Shown here piece after piece: positions 41,315-50,431 of a stretch of 64,000 nucleotides of DNA (positions are counted from its first letter, which is position 1; every line of letters begins with the position of its first letter). Both the position numbers and the translations under genes were made by a program. Below the pieces are notes generated by a model, which saw only the letters and a program-made list of their open reading frames with translations, made no database searches and was not told the DNA's origin. The DNA comes from Saccharothrix syringae (GTDB taxonomy: Bacteria; Actinomycetota; Actinomycetes; Mycobacteriales; Pseudonocardiaceae): assembly GCF_009498035.1 (NCBI RefSeq), contig NZ_CP034550.1, positions 7,378,001 to 7,442,000 on the forward strand, in the 5' to 3' direction.

Positions 41315-43840
41315 ATGGGGGTTTTCGCAGGCCACGAGGGTGGCATCCGCACTCTTGCGGTCAGCGCCGACCGCGGTCGGGTGGTCACCGGCGGCGAGGA
41401 CGGCACCGTGCGCCTGTGGGACCTGCTGTCCGGGGACGGGCTGGGCGTGCTGCGCGGCCCCGAGGCGCCGGTGCGGGCGGTCGGGGTGTCCGGCGACCTC
41501 GTGGTCGCCTGCGACGAGGACGGCGTCGCGTGGAGCTGGGAGGCGGGCCGCGAGGCCGGTCGGCGCCTGGGCGTGCCGCACCGCGGCGCGGTGTCGAGCG
41601 CGGCCGTGGCGGCCGACGCCGGGCGGGTGGTGACCGGGTCGCCGGGCGGCGAGGTGGTGCGCTGGGACGCGGCGTCGAAGCGGGCGGAGCCGATGCCCGG
41701 CGGTCGCGGCTGGGTGCGGTCGCTGGCGGTCGGGCCGCAGGCGGAGCTGGTCGTCGCCGGGGTGGACGGGGGCGGGGTGCACCTGTGGCGCGGCGGGGAC
41801 GTGCGGGTGCTCGACCTGGGCACGGTGCACGCCGTCGCGCTGCACGGGGACGAGGTGCTGGCGGGCGGGCCGGGCGGCGTGGTGGAGCTGTGGGGCGTCG
41901 GCGGCGAGCGGCTGGCCGCGTTCCCCGGGTTGACCGGGCGGGTGTCCGCGGTGGCGCTCGACGCGGCGTTCGCGGTCGCCGGCGACGCCGGCGGCACGGT
42001 CCGGGTGTGGTTCCGGGCCGAGCCTGGCGAGTCGCTGGCCCTGCACGGGCACGGCCGGGCCGTGCGCGCGGTGGCCCTGGTCGGCGAGCGCCTGGTCAGC
42101 GCGGGCGACGACGGCGCGATCCTGGTCTGGGACCTGCGGCGCGGCGTGCAGGTCGCGGGCACCGGGTTCAGCGGTCCGGCGCCGTCCCGGCGGCTGGCGG
42201 ACTTCGCCGGCGACGTGCCCAGCCCGCGCGACCTGCTGGGGTTCACCGAGGACGTGCACGGCCTGGCCGCGCTGCTCACCGACCGGTCCACCGAGCCGCC
42301 GCTGTGCGTGGCGCTGCTGGGCGCGTGGGGTTCGGGCAAGTCGAGCTTCCTGCGGCAGCTGCGGGACCGGGTGGACCGGCTGGCGGCCGTGTCGCGCGAC
42401 AACCCCGGCCGCAGCGCGTTCGCCGCCGAGGTGCGGCAGGTCCACTTCAACGCGTGGCACTACAACGACGACCGGCTGTGGGTGGGGCTGGTGGAGCGGC
42501 TGTTCCGCGGGCTGGCGCCGGACGGCGGCGACCTGGGCGCCGAGCAGCGGGGGCTGCGCGAGCGGCTGCGCACCCTGGAGGCGGTGCGGGGCGCGCTGGA
42601 GGACGCCTCGCTGACGCGGCTGTTCCGGCTGCTGGTGTCCGGCGTGGACGACAACGTGCGGCGGGCGCGGCGCAGGACCCTGCTGCTGGGCTCGGTGGCG
42701 GCGGGGCTGGGGCTCGTGGGCGCGGTGGTCGGCTGGGTCCTCGGGCAGGGCGCGCTGCTCGCGGCGGCGGCCTCGGTGGTGGCGGTGGCGGCCGTGCTCA
42801 CGCCGGCCATCGCGTTCTTCGGGCTGGTGCTCAAGCCGCTGGCGGGCCTGCCCGCCCTGGTGCGCGGCAAGGCCGAGGAGCGCCGGGCCGAGCTGGACCG
42901 CGAGGTGGTCCAGGTGCGGGAGCGGCTCAACCAGCTCGACGCCGCGCGCCGGCTGGCCGACCTGGTCGACGAGGCGCGGACCGCGCGCTACGAGCAGTAC
43001 CGGGGGCTGCTGGGCCGGGTGCACGAGGACCTGCGGCGGCTCAACGCCGACATGGCCGCGGTCCGGCTGGAGTGGGAGCGCGCCGGGGCGAAGGGGCAGC
43101 CGCCGCTGGAACGCGTGGTGCTCTACGTGGACGACCTGGACCGCTGCACGCCGGACAGGGTGATCGACGTGCTGGCCGCGGTGCACCTGCTGCTGGCGCT
43201 GCCCATGTTCGTCGTGGTCGTCGCCGTGGACCCGCACTACCTGCGGCACTGCCTGCGCGAGCGCGGCCTGGCACCCGACTACCTGGACAAGATCTTCCAG
43301 GTGGTGTTCGCCCTGCGGCCCATGGGCGACGGCGCCCGCGCCCTGGTGGACGCGCTGGTGCCGCGGGTGGCCGTGACCACCGACGCCCCCGCCGGCGACC
43401 CGGTGGCGGACGCACCCGCGGTGACGCCCCCGGACCGCGCCCCGGCGCCCCCGCCGGTCGCCACGCCGACCGCCGACCTGCGGCCGGACCGCCTGCTGCT
43501 GCGCGCCGAGGAGCGCGAGGCGCTGCACGACGTCGCCGCGCTGCTGGGCACCCCGCGCGCGGTGAAGAAGCTGGTGAACCTGTACCTGCTGGTGCGCACC
43601 GGCGGTGACGACCTGCCGCACCGGGACGTGCTGGTGCTGCTGGCCCTGCTGGTCGCCGACCCGCCGCAGGCGCGGCGCGTGTTCGAGGCGGTGCTGGCCG
43701 GGCAGCCGGCCGCCGGGGCCGCTTCACCCGGTTGGGCGCACCACCTGGACGGCGATCCCGCGTCGTACCGGGAGTGGGTCGGCACGGTCTCGCGGTTCGG
43801 GTTCGAGACCCACGACCTGGTCGCACCGAGGAGGGGGTAG
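41315..43840 (+). CDS. WD40 repeats fused to a membrane KAP P-loop NTPase
   Basis: About 841 residues. The first ~300 form about seven WD40 blades (GHEGGIRTLAVSADRG, GGEDGTVRLWDLL, AGDDGAILVWDLR). Then comes a KAP-type NTPase: Walker A LGAWGSGKSSFLRQL near residue 340, two membrane helices inserted near 455-510 (RTLLLGSVAAGLGLVGAVVG and AVAAVLTPAIAFFGLVL), a coiled-coil and Walker B VVLYVDDLDRC near 605. KAP proteins with inserted helices include phage-exclusion PifA and other conflict proteins. I use ATG 41315 because the first WD40 repeat begins there; GTG 41261 is possible. Confidence 0.83.
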   Translation: MGVFAGHEGGIRTLAVSADRGRVVTGGEDGTVRLWDLLSGDGLGVLRGPEAPVRAVGVSGDLVVACDEDGVAWSWEAGREAGRRLGVPHRGAVSSAAVAADAGRVVTGSPGGEVVRWDAASKRAEPMPGGRGWVRSLAVGPQAELVVAGVDGGGVHLWRGGDVRVLDLGTVHAVALHGDEVLAGGPGGVVELWGVGGERLAAFPGLTGRVSAVALDAAFAVAGDAGGTVRVWFRAEPGESLALHGHGRAVRAVALVGERLVSAGDDGAILVWDLRRGVQVAGTGFSGPAPSRRLADFAGDVPSPRDLLGFTEDVHGLAALLTDRSTEPPLCVALLGAWGSGKSSFLRQLRDRVDRLAAVSRDNPGRSAFAAEVRQVHFNAWHYNDDRLWVGLVERLFRGLAPDGGDLGAEQRGLRERLRTLEAVRGALEDASLTRLFRLLVSGVDDNVRRARRRTLLLGSVAAGLGLVGAVVGWVLGQGALLAAAASVVAVAAVLTPAIAFFGLVLKPLAGLPALVRGKAEERRAELDREVVQVRERLNQLDAARRLADLVDEARTARYEQYRGLLGRVHEDLRRLNADMAAVRLEWERAGAKGQPPLERVVLYVDDLDRCTPDRVIDVLAAVHLLLALPMFVVVVAVDPHYLRHCLRERGLAPDYLDKIFQVVFALRPMGDGARALVDALVPRVAVTTDAPAGDPVADAPAVTPPDRAPAPPPVATPTADLRPDRLLLRAEEREALHDVAALLGTPRAVKKLVNLYLLVRTGGDDLPHRDVLVLLALLVADPPQARRVFEAVLAGQPAAGAASPGWAHHLDGDPASYREWVGTVSRFGFETHDLVAPRRG

Positions 43841-43843
43841 TTC

Positions 43844-45625
43844 GTGGCAGGACGGTTACCGGCGCTCGTGGCGAGCGCCGCGGTCGGTGCGGCGGCGCTG
43901 CTGGCGACCGGGCTGGTGCCCGCGAAGGTCGACCGCACCAACTGCACCAGGGTCGTGGTCAGCTCGTCCACCGAGAAGGGCGACCTGGTCAAGCAGCTGG
44001 CCGACCGGTACAACCGCGCCGACCGGGCCGTCGGCGGCCGGTGCGTGCAGGTCGACGCCTACCAGCTGACCTCAGGGCGCGGCCTGACCCAGATCAAGGA
44101 CGGCTGGAGGTCACCGGTGGACGGCCAGCCCCGGCCGCACGTGTGGCTGCCCAGCACGTCGCTGTGGGTCGACCTGCTGGAGCACCAGGCCGTCAGCCCG
44201 ATGGTGGTGTGGGGCCGCGACAAGTCGATCGCGCGCAGCCCGCTGGTGTTCGCCATGCCGCGGGTGATGGCCGAGCACCTGTCCGGGCAGGTCGGCGAGA
44301 TCCGGTGGGAGCACCTCCAGCGGCTGGCCAACGAGGGCTGGGGCGCGTTCGGCAAGCCCGAGTGGGGGCCGTTCGCCATGGGCAAGGACAGCGCGCGGCT
44401 GTCGTCCTCCGGCCTGGCCGCCACCATCTCCACCTACGCCGCGGGCATCGCCAAGGACGGCCGGTCCGACTACGACGACGAGGCGCTGCTCGACCCGGAC
44501 GTGATCAGCTTCGTGAAGAACATCGAGTCGTCCGTGGCCTACTACGACGACGACTCCGTGGTGTTCCTGGGCCACCTGTACCGGGAGGACCGGAAGGGGC
44601 GCGACGTGCCCTACATCAGCGGCATGATCATGCAGGAGCAGATGGCGTTCCTCTACAACTCGGGCGCGCCCACCGGCAAGGTGGCCGACGTGGGGCACAA
44701 CCCGGAGCCCAACGACCCGCTGGTGGCCGTGCAGCCCGGCGAGGGCACGGTCATGCTGGACCACCCGTTCGCCGTGCTGTCCAACGCCGACTCGACCGTC
44801 CGGGCCGCCGCCCGGGACTTCCACGACTTCCTGCTGGAGCGGGAGCAGCAGGAGGCGTTCGTGGCCACCGGCTTCCGCCGCCAGGACGGCAAACCGCAGC
44901 AGGGCATCGCCGACAAGGTCGGCGACCGCGACCTCAAGGAGGTCAAGCTGATCAAGACCCCGCCGGCCGCGGCCGTGGAGAAGATCCTCGACGGCTGGGA
45001 CGTCGCCCGCAGGCGCGCCCGGGTGCTGCTCGTGCTGGACGTCTCCGGGTCCATGAAGGAACTGGCCGACCCCGGCTCGATCCACTCCGCGACCCGGTTG
45101 GACGTGGTGAAGGCGGCCGTGGAGCGCGGCCTGGGGCTGCTGGACAACGACGACGAGGTCGGGCTGTGGACGTTCTCCTCCGCCGCCGACCCCGCCGTGC
45201 CGCCCTACACCGAGGTGGTGCCCATCTCGCCGGTGGGCGCGGTCAAGGAGCGGTTGAAGACCGCGGTCGCCGCGCTCGAACCCAACGGTGACACGGCGTT
45301 GTACGACACCGTGCGCGCCGCGCGGCAGGAGGTGCTGGCCGACCTGGACCGCTCGAAGATCAACGCGGTGGTGCTGCTCAGCGACGGCGCGGACACCAGC
45401 AGTCGCCAGGTCGGCAAGGAGCAGCTGCTGGCCGAGTCCGACGCGACGCAGTTGGAGACGTCCGTGCGCATCTTCACCATCCCGTTCGGCCACGACGCCG
45501 ACGTGGCCACGCTCGCCGAGATCGCGGCCGTGTCCAAGGCGGGTTCCTACGACGCGAGCAACCCGGTGGACATCGACCAGGTGTTCACCCGCGTGTTCAA
45601 CCACTTCTTCCGCAATGAGCGCTGA
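43844..45625 (+). CDS. membrane-anchored substrate-binding plus VWA domain protein
   Basis: 593 residues. An N-terminal hydrophobic segment (LVASAAVGAAALLATGLV) is followed by a periplasmic-binding-protein type 2 domain (about 30-340; VVVSSSTEKGDLVKQLADRYN) and a C-terminal von Willebrand A domain. The MIDAS is intact: DVSGSMKEL, Thr in NGDTALYDT and Asp in LLSDGADTS. It should face outside. GTG 43844 lies 3 bp after the KAP stop behind GAGGAGGGGG, so the two genes are co-translated. Partners and ligand unknown. Confidence 0.82.
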   Translation: MAGRLPALVASAAVGAAALLATGLVPAKVDRTNCTRVVVSSSTEKGDLVKQLADRYNRADRAVGGRCVQVDAYQLTSGRGLTQIKDGWRSPVDGQPRPHVWLPSTSLWVDLLEHQAVSPMVVWGRDKSIARSPLVFAMPRVMAEHLSGQVGEIRWEHLQRLANEGWGAFGKPEWGPFAMGKDSARLSSSGLAATISTYAAGIAKDGRSDYDDEALLDPDVISFVKNIESSVAYYDDDSVVFLGHLYREDRKGRDVPYISGMIMQEQMAFLYNSGAPTGKVADVGHNPEPNDPLVAVQPGEGTVMLDHPFAVLSNADSTVRAAARDFHDFLLEREQQEAFVATGFRRQDGKPQQGIADKVGDRDLKEVKLIKTPPAAAVEKILDGWDVARRRARVLLVLDVSGSMKELADPGSIHSATRLDVVKAAVERGLGLLDNDDEVGLWTFSSAADPAVPPYTEVVPISPVGAVKERLKTAVAALEPNGDTALYDTVRAARQEVLADLDRSKINAVVLLSDGADTSSRQVGKEQLLAESDATQLETSVRIFTIPFGHDADVATLAEIAAVSKAGSYDASNPVDIDQVFTRVFNHFFRNER

Positions 45626-46094
45626 CCAGGGGTGGCGCGACCCGCTCGCGCTGGTGCCGGCACTGGCGTTCGGCGTGGCCGCGGGCCTGCTCACCAGGGA
45701 CCGCCTGGGGTGGTGGGCCGTGCTCGCGGGCGCGGTGACCGGCCTGCTGGTGCTGCTGACGTACGCGCTGGTGCGGTCGCTCGGGGGGCCGCGGGCGCGC
45801 CGGGGCCCGACCGACGTGGAGCGGGCCGGGGTGCTGCTGGCGGAGGCGCGGCGGGCCGGGCGGGACGTACCCGGTTCGGCGCCGGTGATCGCCGCGCTGG
45901 ACCGGCACCTGGTGCTGGTCGCGGTGCCCGCGGACGAGGTGCCGGTGGCCAAGGTGCTCGGCGAGATGGAGGCGACGAGGGACCTGCTGCGCCGGGCCGC
46001 GGCGGGGGACGAGGCGGTGGACGAGGACCTGGCCGTGATGCTGCGCGTGCTGCGGGCGACCCAGCAGGCGGTGGACGGCGACCGGGCCGGGTAG
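45615..46094 (+). CDS. small two-helix membrane protein of the KAP operon
   Basis: 159 residues from ATG 45615, which overlaps the end of the VWA gene by 11 bp. Two membrane helices near the start (LVPALAFGVAAGLL, WAVLAGAVTGLLVLLTYALV), then a soluble helical part with LVLVAVPADEVPVAKVLGEM. No family recognised. Overlap with the upstream gene shows it belongs to the same operon. Confidence 0.7.
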   Translation: MSADQGWRDPLALVPALAFGVAAGLLTRDRLGWWAVLAGAVTGLLVLLTYALVRSLGGPRARRGPTDVERAGVLLAEARRAGRDVPGSAPVIAALDRHLVLVAVPADEVPVAKVLGEMEATRDLLRRAAAGDEAVDEDLAVMLRVLRATQQAVDGDRAG

Positions 46095-46132
46095 CCGTTC
46101 CGGGCGGGGTCCGGAGTCCGGCGCGGCTCCGC

Positions 46133-47305
46133 TCAGCCGAGCACGTGCTCGGGCGCGGAGAGGACGGCGGTGACGCGGGGCGCCCTGCCCAGCCGCGTCA
46201 GGGGGAGCGGCCGGTCGGCCAGGCGCGCGGCGACGGCGCCCAGCAGGCGCACCTCCGACGTCGCGGCCACGCACGCGCCGGGGCCGACCGCGAAGGGCAG
46301 GAAGGCGTCGGGGCGGTCCGGCAGGTTCTCCCAGCGCTCGGGGCGGAAGTCGTCCGGGTCCGGCCAGTGGCGCGGGTGCCGGTGCAGGGCGTAGGTCGGG
46401 ACCACGACGTCGTCGCCCCGCAGCACCGACAGCGTGCCGAGGCGGTGGTCGTGCCGCACCGGGCGGCGGTGCTGCCAGGCCGGTGGCCACAGGCGCAGGG
46501 CTTCGAGGGCGACGTGACCGGGGTGGGCGTCCCGCGGGTCGGTCGCGCGGCGGACCGCGATCGGGCCGGTCGGGTGGTGGGCGCAGACCAGCCAGGTCAG
46601 TGCGGCCGCGGAGGCGCCGACGAACGCCGTGACAGCACGCAGGTACATCTCACCGCGCACCGCGGGTCCCGCGGGTCCCGCATCGGACGAGCCGGGCGCG
46701 GGCTCGTCGGCCGGCGCGGCCGGTGGTCCCGCTTCACCGGGACGGGCGGCCGGGCCGGGCGCACCGGCCAGGTCGGGCAGACCGGGCACGGGCTCGTCGG
46801 CCAGCGCGGCGGCGGCCCGCGCGCACAGCCGCTCGAAGGCCCGGTCGTCCGCGCCGCGCCGGGAGCCGGTGACCATGGCGTGGAACACGGTGTCCAGGAA
46901 CTCGTCGACAACAGCGCGCAGCTCGGCGTGGTCGAGCCCCAACGACCGGCCGTGCGCCTCGGCCACCGCGTGCAGGCAGGCGCGGTGCAGGTCGCCGCGA
47001 GCGGCGGCCAGCGACTCGACCGCGAGCTCGGCCGCGCGATCCTCGTCCTCGGCGGCGAGGGCGCGGTGGACCCACCGGTTCCACGCGGTGCACTGGACCG
47101 GTGGCAGCGCCACGCCGCCGGGTCGCCAGAACGCGGGCACGTGGTCGAGCCGCTCGTCACCGTCGACCAGGACCTGCCTGGCCAGCCGCGCGTCGCAGAC
47201 CACGACGCTGCCCGCCAGCGTCCGGAACACCGGCTTGCGCACGCACCGGCGGTGCAGCCGGCGCAGCGCCCGCCAGTCGGCTCGGCGGATCGGACCGAAC
47301 GACAT
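46133..47305 (-). CDS. cytochrome P450, likely peptide-crosslinking
   Basis: 390 residues. Heme ligand Cys345 in FLPFAVGPGACVAAT (normally FGxGxHxC; His is Gly-Ala here), ExxR in ALEALRLWPP and I-helix AVTAFVGASAAALTWL. A Pro/Ala-rich insert replaces part of the F-G region. The start ATG lies 25 bp after the stop of a 30-codon gene whose product ends YTYY. P450s in this setting (CitB of cittilin, BytO of biarylitides, atropopeptide enzymes) form aryl-aryl or aryl-ether links between Tyr/Trp side chains. The same is inferred here; electron-transfer partners are not adjacent. Confidence 0.88.
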   Translation of the reverse strand: MSFGPIRRADWRALRRLHRRCVRKPVFRTLAGSVVVCDARLARQVLVDGDERLDHVPAFWRPGGVALPPVQCTAWNRWVHRALAAEDEDRAAELAVESLAAARGDLHRACLHAVAEAHGRSLGLDHAELRAVVDEFLDTVFHAMVTGSRRGADDRAFERLCARAAAALADEPVPGLPDLAGAPGPAARPGEAGPPAAPADEPAPGSSDAGPAGPAVRGEMYLRAVTAFVGASAAALTWLVCAHHPTGPIAVRRATDPRDAHPGHVALEALRLWPPAWQHRRPVRHDHRLGTLSVLRGDDVVVPTYALHRHPRHWPDPDDFRPERWENLPDRPDAFLPFAVGPGACVAATSEVRLLGAVAARLADRPLPLTRLGRAPRVTAVLSAPEHVLG

Positions 47306-47330
47306 GCGTCGGCAGACCGAACGGCACGCG

Positions 47331-47423
47331 TCAGTAGTAGGTGTAGATCGGCCTCCAGGCCAGTCGCCGGATTCCGCGTTCCACCCCGAGCCGGCGCAGC
47401 AGCGGCCTGATCATCCTCTTCAC
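47331..47423 (-). CDS. cittilin-like RiPP precursor peptide
   Basis: A 30-codon gene directly upstream of the P450 and on its strand. GTG 47423 has GAGGGGG 4 nt upstream; ATG 47414 would shorten it to 27 codons, the length of CitA. The leader is basic (MKRMIRPLLRRLGVERG) and the C-terminus is LAWRPIYTYY. Cittilin is made from a peptide ending YIYY by a P450, so YTYY is the likely crosslinked core here. The small size, absent protease and lone P450 fit that class. Proof needs comparison with relatives and product analysis. Confidence 0.75.
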   Translation of the reverse strand: MKRMIRPLLRRLGVERGIRRLAWRPIYTYY

Positions 47424-47458
47424 TCGTCCCCCTCGATGTTCGGCTGTGCTCACATCCC

Positions 47459-47501
47459 ACTGAACGCGCCTGCGTCCCGGCTGTCAATTACCTCTTGAGG
47501 T
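47459..47501 (-). promoter_or_regulatory. promoter and operator-like palindrome of the RiPP operon
   Basis: On the minus strand TTGACA (47487-47482), 17 bp, then TTCAGT (47464-47459) place the transcript start about 29 nt before GTG 47423. The palindrome ACCTCTTGAGGT (47490-47501) sits just upstream of the -35 box and may bind a regulator. Confidence 0.5.
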
Positions 47502-47617
47502 GATGCGACAGGCAACGCAGAGCAACCATCCACAATGGACAAAGAAACCGGCACCTGTGCCACGACCGTCCACAAAGGACTACAAAGGGAGTGCCGCGGT
47601 CCTCACCCCGCAAGCGG

Positions 47618-49219
47618 TCACGCCCCCTTCTCCTCGATCCTGCGGCGCACCACCTCCACGTAGTCGTCGACCGCGGGTTCGGCGGCCCGGAGGTCGTACG
47701 GCGGTTCGCGCAGCAGGTCCCACGCCCGGCCGTACGCCCCGCCCAGCTCAAGGTCCTCGACCAAGCCGTGGTCGCGGGCCTTCTCCGCGTAGGCGTCGAA
47801 CCGGGCGCGCAGCAGGTCGTAACGGTCCACCAGCCCGTCGAGCACGGCCCGCCACCGCCTGCCCTCGGCCAGCGCGCGGGCGACCTCCCGCTCCGACTCA
47901 CCCACGTACCGCTCCACCCACGCGGTGTCGCCCGCCGCCCACGCCGACCGCAGCCGGTTCACCGCGCCGCGCAGGCGCGTCGCCCGCGCCCCGAGCACCG
48001 GGAGCCCGACGAACCGGGGCACGACGGTCACCTGGTGCTCCTCGATCGCCGCGAGTTCGGCCACCAGGGCGCCCAACGCCCCCAGCCGCACCGGGACGCC
48101 GTCCTCGACCGGTCCACCCGCGCCCGGCTTGGCACGCACCACGTCGACCTGCGACGACTCGCGCCGGAACGCCGCCACCACCCGGATGCCCTCGCGCCGG
48201 GCCAGCGGCACCAGCACCTCCTCGACCAGGCGGTCCGGCTCGGCGGCGTCGTCGACCGCGTCGACCACGACGGTGCCGCCGAAGCGGACCGCACGCCCGA
48301 GCCGTTCGTCCACGCGCCGCCGAACCTCGTCGGCGGTCCGCCCCGACGCGTCGACCGCGAGCACCACGCTGCCGGCGGGCGGGCGGCCGACCTCTCGGGG
48401 CGGGTCCGGCAGGCGGGCGGAGCGCTCGCGGTCGGCGAGGGCGACGACCAGCCGCAACGCCGCCGCCCCGGCCGACCCCCGATCCCCGGTGACCACAGGC
48501 CACAGCGCGCCGGCGCCCACACCCGTCACCCAGTCGAACAGGGCGTTCGCCAACGACACGTCAACGGCATCAGCGCGAGTGGCGGCCAGGCTCTCGTCGA
48601 CCGCGGGCACCCCCTGCACCCACCGGCCCAGCAGCGGCAGGTGGCCCAGCACCGTCTCGACCGGGATCATCCACCCGACCAGGCCGGCGTCGCCGCTGCA
48701 GTGGCCGACGACCACGCCGACGACACAGCCACTGGCCTCGTCGACGACGGCGCCACCGCGGTAACCCGCCACGATCGGTTCGGCCTCGCCGACGCGGTTC
48801 AGCCGAACCCACTCGCCGGCCGAGCCGGCGAGGTGGGCCGGGGTCCACAGGCCGCCGCCCGAGCCGTCCGGGAAGCCGTGGACGCGGACCGCCTGGTGGT
48901 CGCCCAGCGGCATGCGGCGCAGCGGCGCGCCGTGCGCGGCGGGTTCGGGCCGCTCCAGGCGCAGCAGGGCGACGTCGCCGCGTTCCCCCTCGGTCGCCGG
49001 CACCCACGCGCCCTCGACGACCGACGCGGCACCCCGGGCCGCCTCGGGCACGCCGACGAAGTCGACCACCACCCGCGCGTCCGGCCCACCCGCCTCCCCG
49101 ACCACGCGCGCGCAGGTGAGCAGGTGTCGTTCGTCGAGCATCGTGCCGCCGCCGCGGAACCGCCCGGATTCGTCGGACAACCGCACCCGCCAGCGTCGCC
49201 GCTCGCGCTCGAACCCCAT
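47618..49219 (-). CDS. trypsin-fold protein lacking two catalytic residues, C-terminal domain unknown
   Basis: 533 residues from ATG 49219. The first ~190 residues have the trypsin-like fold of VMAP-type actinobacterial proteins: GGGTMLDERHLLTCARVVG and GDVALLRLE, but His is Arg38 (LLTCAR) and the Ser is Arg (VAGYRGGAVV). The Asp site is kept. It is therefore probably a non-catalytic binding version. The rest is helix-rich: LFDWVTGVGAGALWPVVTGD, RRVDERLGRAVRF, and a coiled C-terminal. In related genomes such proteins accompany VMAP-type conflict systems. No partner is directly adjacent here. Confidence 0.65.
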   Translation of the reverse strand: MGFERERRRWRVRLSDESGRFRGGGTMLDERHLLTCARVVGEAGGPDARVVVDFVGVPEAARGAASVVEGAWVPATEGERGDVALLRLERPEPAAHGAPLRRMPLGDHQAVRVHGFPDGSGGGLWTPAHLAGSAGEWVRLNRVGEAEPIVAGYRGGAVVDEASGCVVGVVVGHCSGDAGLVGWMIPVETVLGHLPLLGRWVQGVPAVDESLAATRADAVDVSLANALFDWVTGVGAGALWPVVTGDRGSAGAAALRLVVALADRERSARLPDPPREVGRPPAGSVVLAVDASGRTADEVRRRVDERLGRAVRFGGTVVVDAVDDAAEPDRLVEEVLVPLARREGIRVVAAFRRESSQVDVVRAKPGAGGPVEDGVPVRLGALGALVAELAAIEEHQVTVVPRFVGLPVLGARATRLRGAVNRLRSAWAAGDTAWVERYVGESEREVARALAEGRRWRAVLDGLVDRYDLLRARFDAYAEKARDHGLVEDLELGGAYGRAWDLLREPPYDLRAAEPAVDDYVEVVRRRIEEKGA

Positions 49220-49421
49220 TGGTCGGAGGCTACGCGGACCACCGCGCGGCCCGCTCCGGGTTCGCGCAACGGTCCCGGGCCGGCGCAGTGGTCTCACCCG
49301 ATCGGCGGAACTCGGGGCATTTGCACGATCACAATTCCGGCGAAAAGAAGCGCCGGAGGAATTCGCGCGCAATCCGGCGGAATTCACGCGCAACCCGATC
49401 AGCCGCGCGCGGCCCGACCGG

Positions 49422-49931
49422 TCAGCGGACGACCAGGGTCGCCGGGCCGAGCCGCAGCACCCCGTCGTCGAGGGGCACGCACCGCTTGCCGCCGCGCCCG
49501 CGCAGCGCCTTGAACGCGCCGGGGGCGATCACCGCGTCCATCCACGCGCACGGGTTGGCCGGCCGGTGCACCTCGAACCGCACCGGCCCGTCGCCGGAGT
49601 CCAGGCTGAAGACGGCGCGGCGCGCGAGCCCGTCCACGTCGAACCCGCGCAGCACGACGTTGCGCCGCACGACCAGCGGGTCCGGCGCGCCGGCCAGGCC
49701 GAGCCGGCCGGCGACGTGCTCCAGCGCCTCGGCGGCGAAGACCGTGACGGCGGCCAGCCGGTGCGCGGGGTGGTTGAAGTAGCGGTCACCCACCAGGCCG
49801 AGCCCCGCCCTGACCGCGACCTGGTCCCGGGAGACCGGCCCCGGGTCGGGTCGCGGTCCGTCACCGGGCCGCCCCTCGTAGGCGTGCACGGGCGAGACGT
49901 GCAGCGCCACGACGTCGACGGCCGTGCTCAC
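49422..49931 (-). CDS. MOSC-domain protein
   Basis: 169 residues. MOSC fold pattern: [38 protein letters not shown] and the Cys in [13 protein letters not shown] that may carry the sulfur (or bind molybdenum cofactor). The first residues ([18 protein letters not shown]) begin the domain directly. GTG 49931 overlaps the msrA stop in a GTGA, so the two are co-translated. Many MOSC proteins act in Mo-cofactor sulfur transfer, but the substrate here is unknown. Confidence 0.85.
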   Translation of the reverse strand: MSTAVDVVALHVSPVHAYEGRPGDGPRPDPGPVSRDQVAVRAGLGLVGDRYFNHPAHRLAAVTVFAAEALEHVAGRLGLAGAPDPLVVRRNVVLRGFDVDGLARRAVFSLDSGDGPVRFEVHRPANPCAWMDAVIAPGAFKALRGRGGKRCVPLDDGVLRLGPATLVVR

Positions 49932-50431
49932 CGCTCGCCGAGCTGCCACTCCGGCCGCACGTAGTGGCACGTGTAGCCGTTGGGGTAGCGCTCCAGGTAG
50001 TCCTGGTGCTCCGGCTCGGCCTCCCAGAAGTCGCCGAGCGGGGTCACCTCGGTGACCACGGGGCCGGGCCACTTGCCGGAGGCGTCCACGTCCGCGATGG
50101 TCTCCTCGGCCACGACCTTCTGGTCGTCGCCGTCGTAGAAGATCGCCGAGCGGTAGCTGGTGCCGATGTCGTTGCCCTGGCGGTTGCGCGTCGTCGGGTC
50201 GTGGATCTGGAAGAAGAACTCCAGGACCTGCCGGTAGCTCAGCCGCGTCGGGTCGAAGACGATCTCGATGGCCTCGGCGTGGGTGCCGTGGTTGCGGTAG
50301 GTGGCGTTGGGTACGTCGCCGCCCGTGTAGCCGACCCGGGTGGACACGACGCCCGGGTGGCGGCGGAACAGGTCTTGCACGCCCCAGAAACACCCGCCCG
50401 CGAGGACAGCCTTCTCGGTCACAGTGGCCAT
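49928..50431 (-). CDS. msrA: peptide methionine-S-sulfoxide reductase
   Basis: 167 residues, the usual length. It reduces methionine-S-sulfoxide in proteins and free Met. Catalytic Cys in [13 protein letters not shown], then [17 protein letters not shown] and TSYRSAIFY, all diagnostic. The second Cys, in [11 protein letters not shown], may resolve the disulfide. Cytoplasmic. It is the first gene of a two-gene unit with the MOSC protein. Confidence 0.97.
   Translation of the reverse strand: MATVTEKAVLAGGCFWGVQDLFRRHPGVVSTRVGYTGGDVPNATYRNHGTHAEAIEIVFDPTRLSYRQVLEFFFQIHDPTTRNRQGNDIGTSYRSAIFYDGDDQKVVAEETIADVDASGKWPGPVVTEVTPLGDFWEAEPEHQDYLERYPNGYTCHYVRPEWQLGER

Noticed and set aside
49340..49405. 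Direct repeat GGAATTC[A/G]CGCGCAA as an attachment site
   Set aside because: Only two imperfect copies, with no integrase or tRNA nearby.
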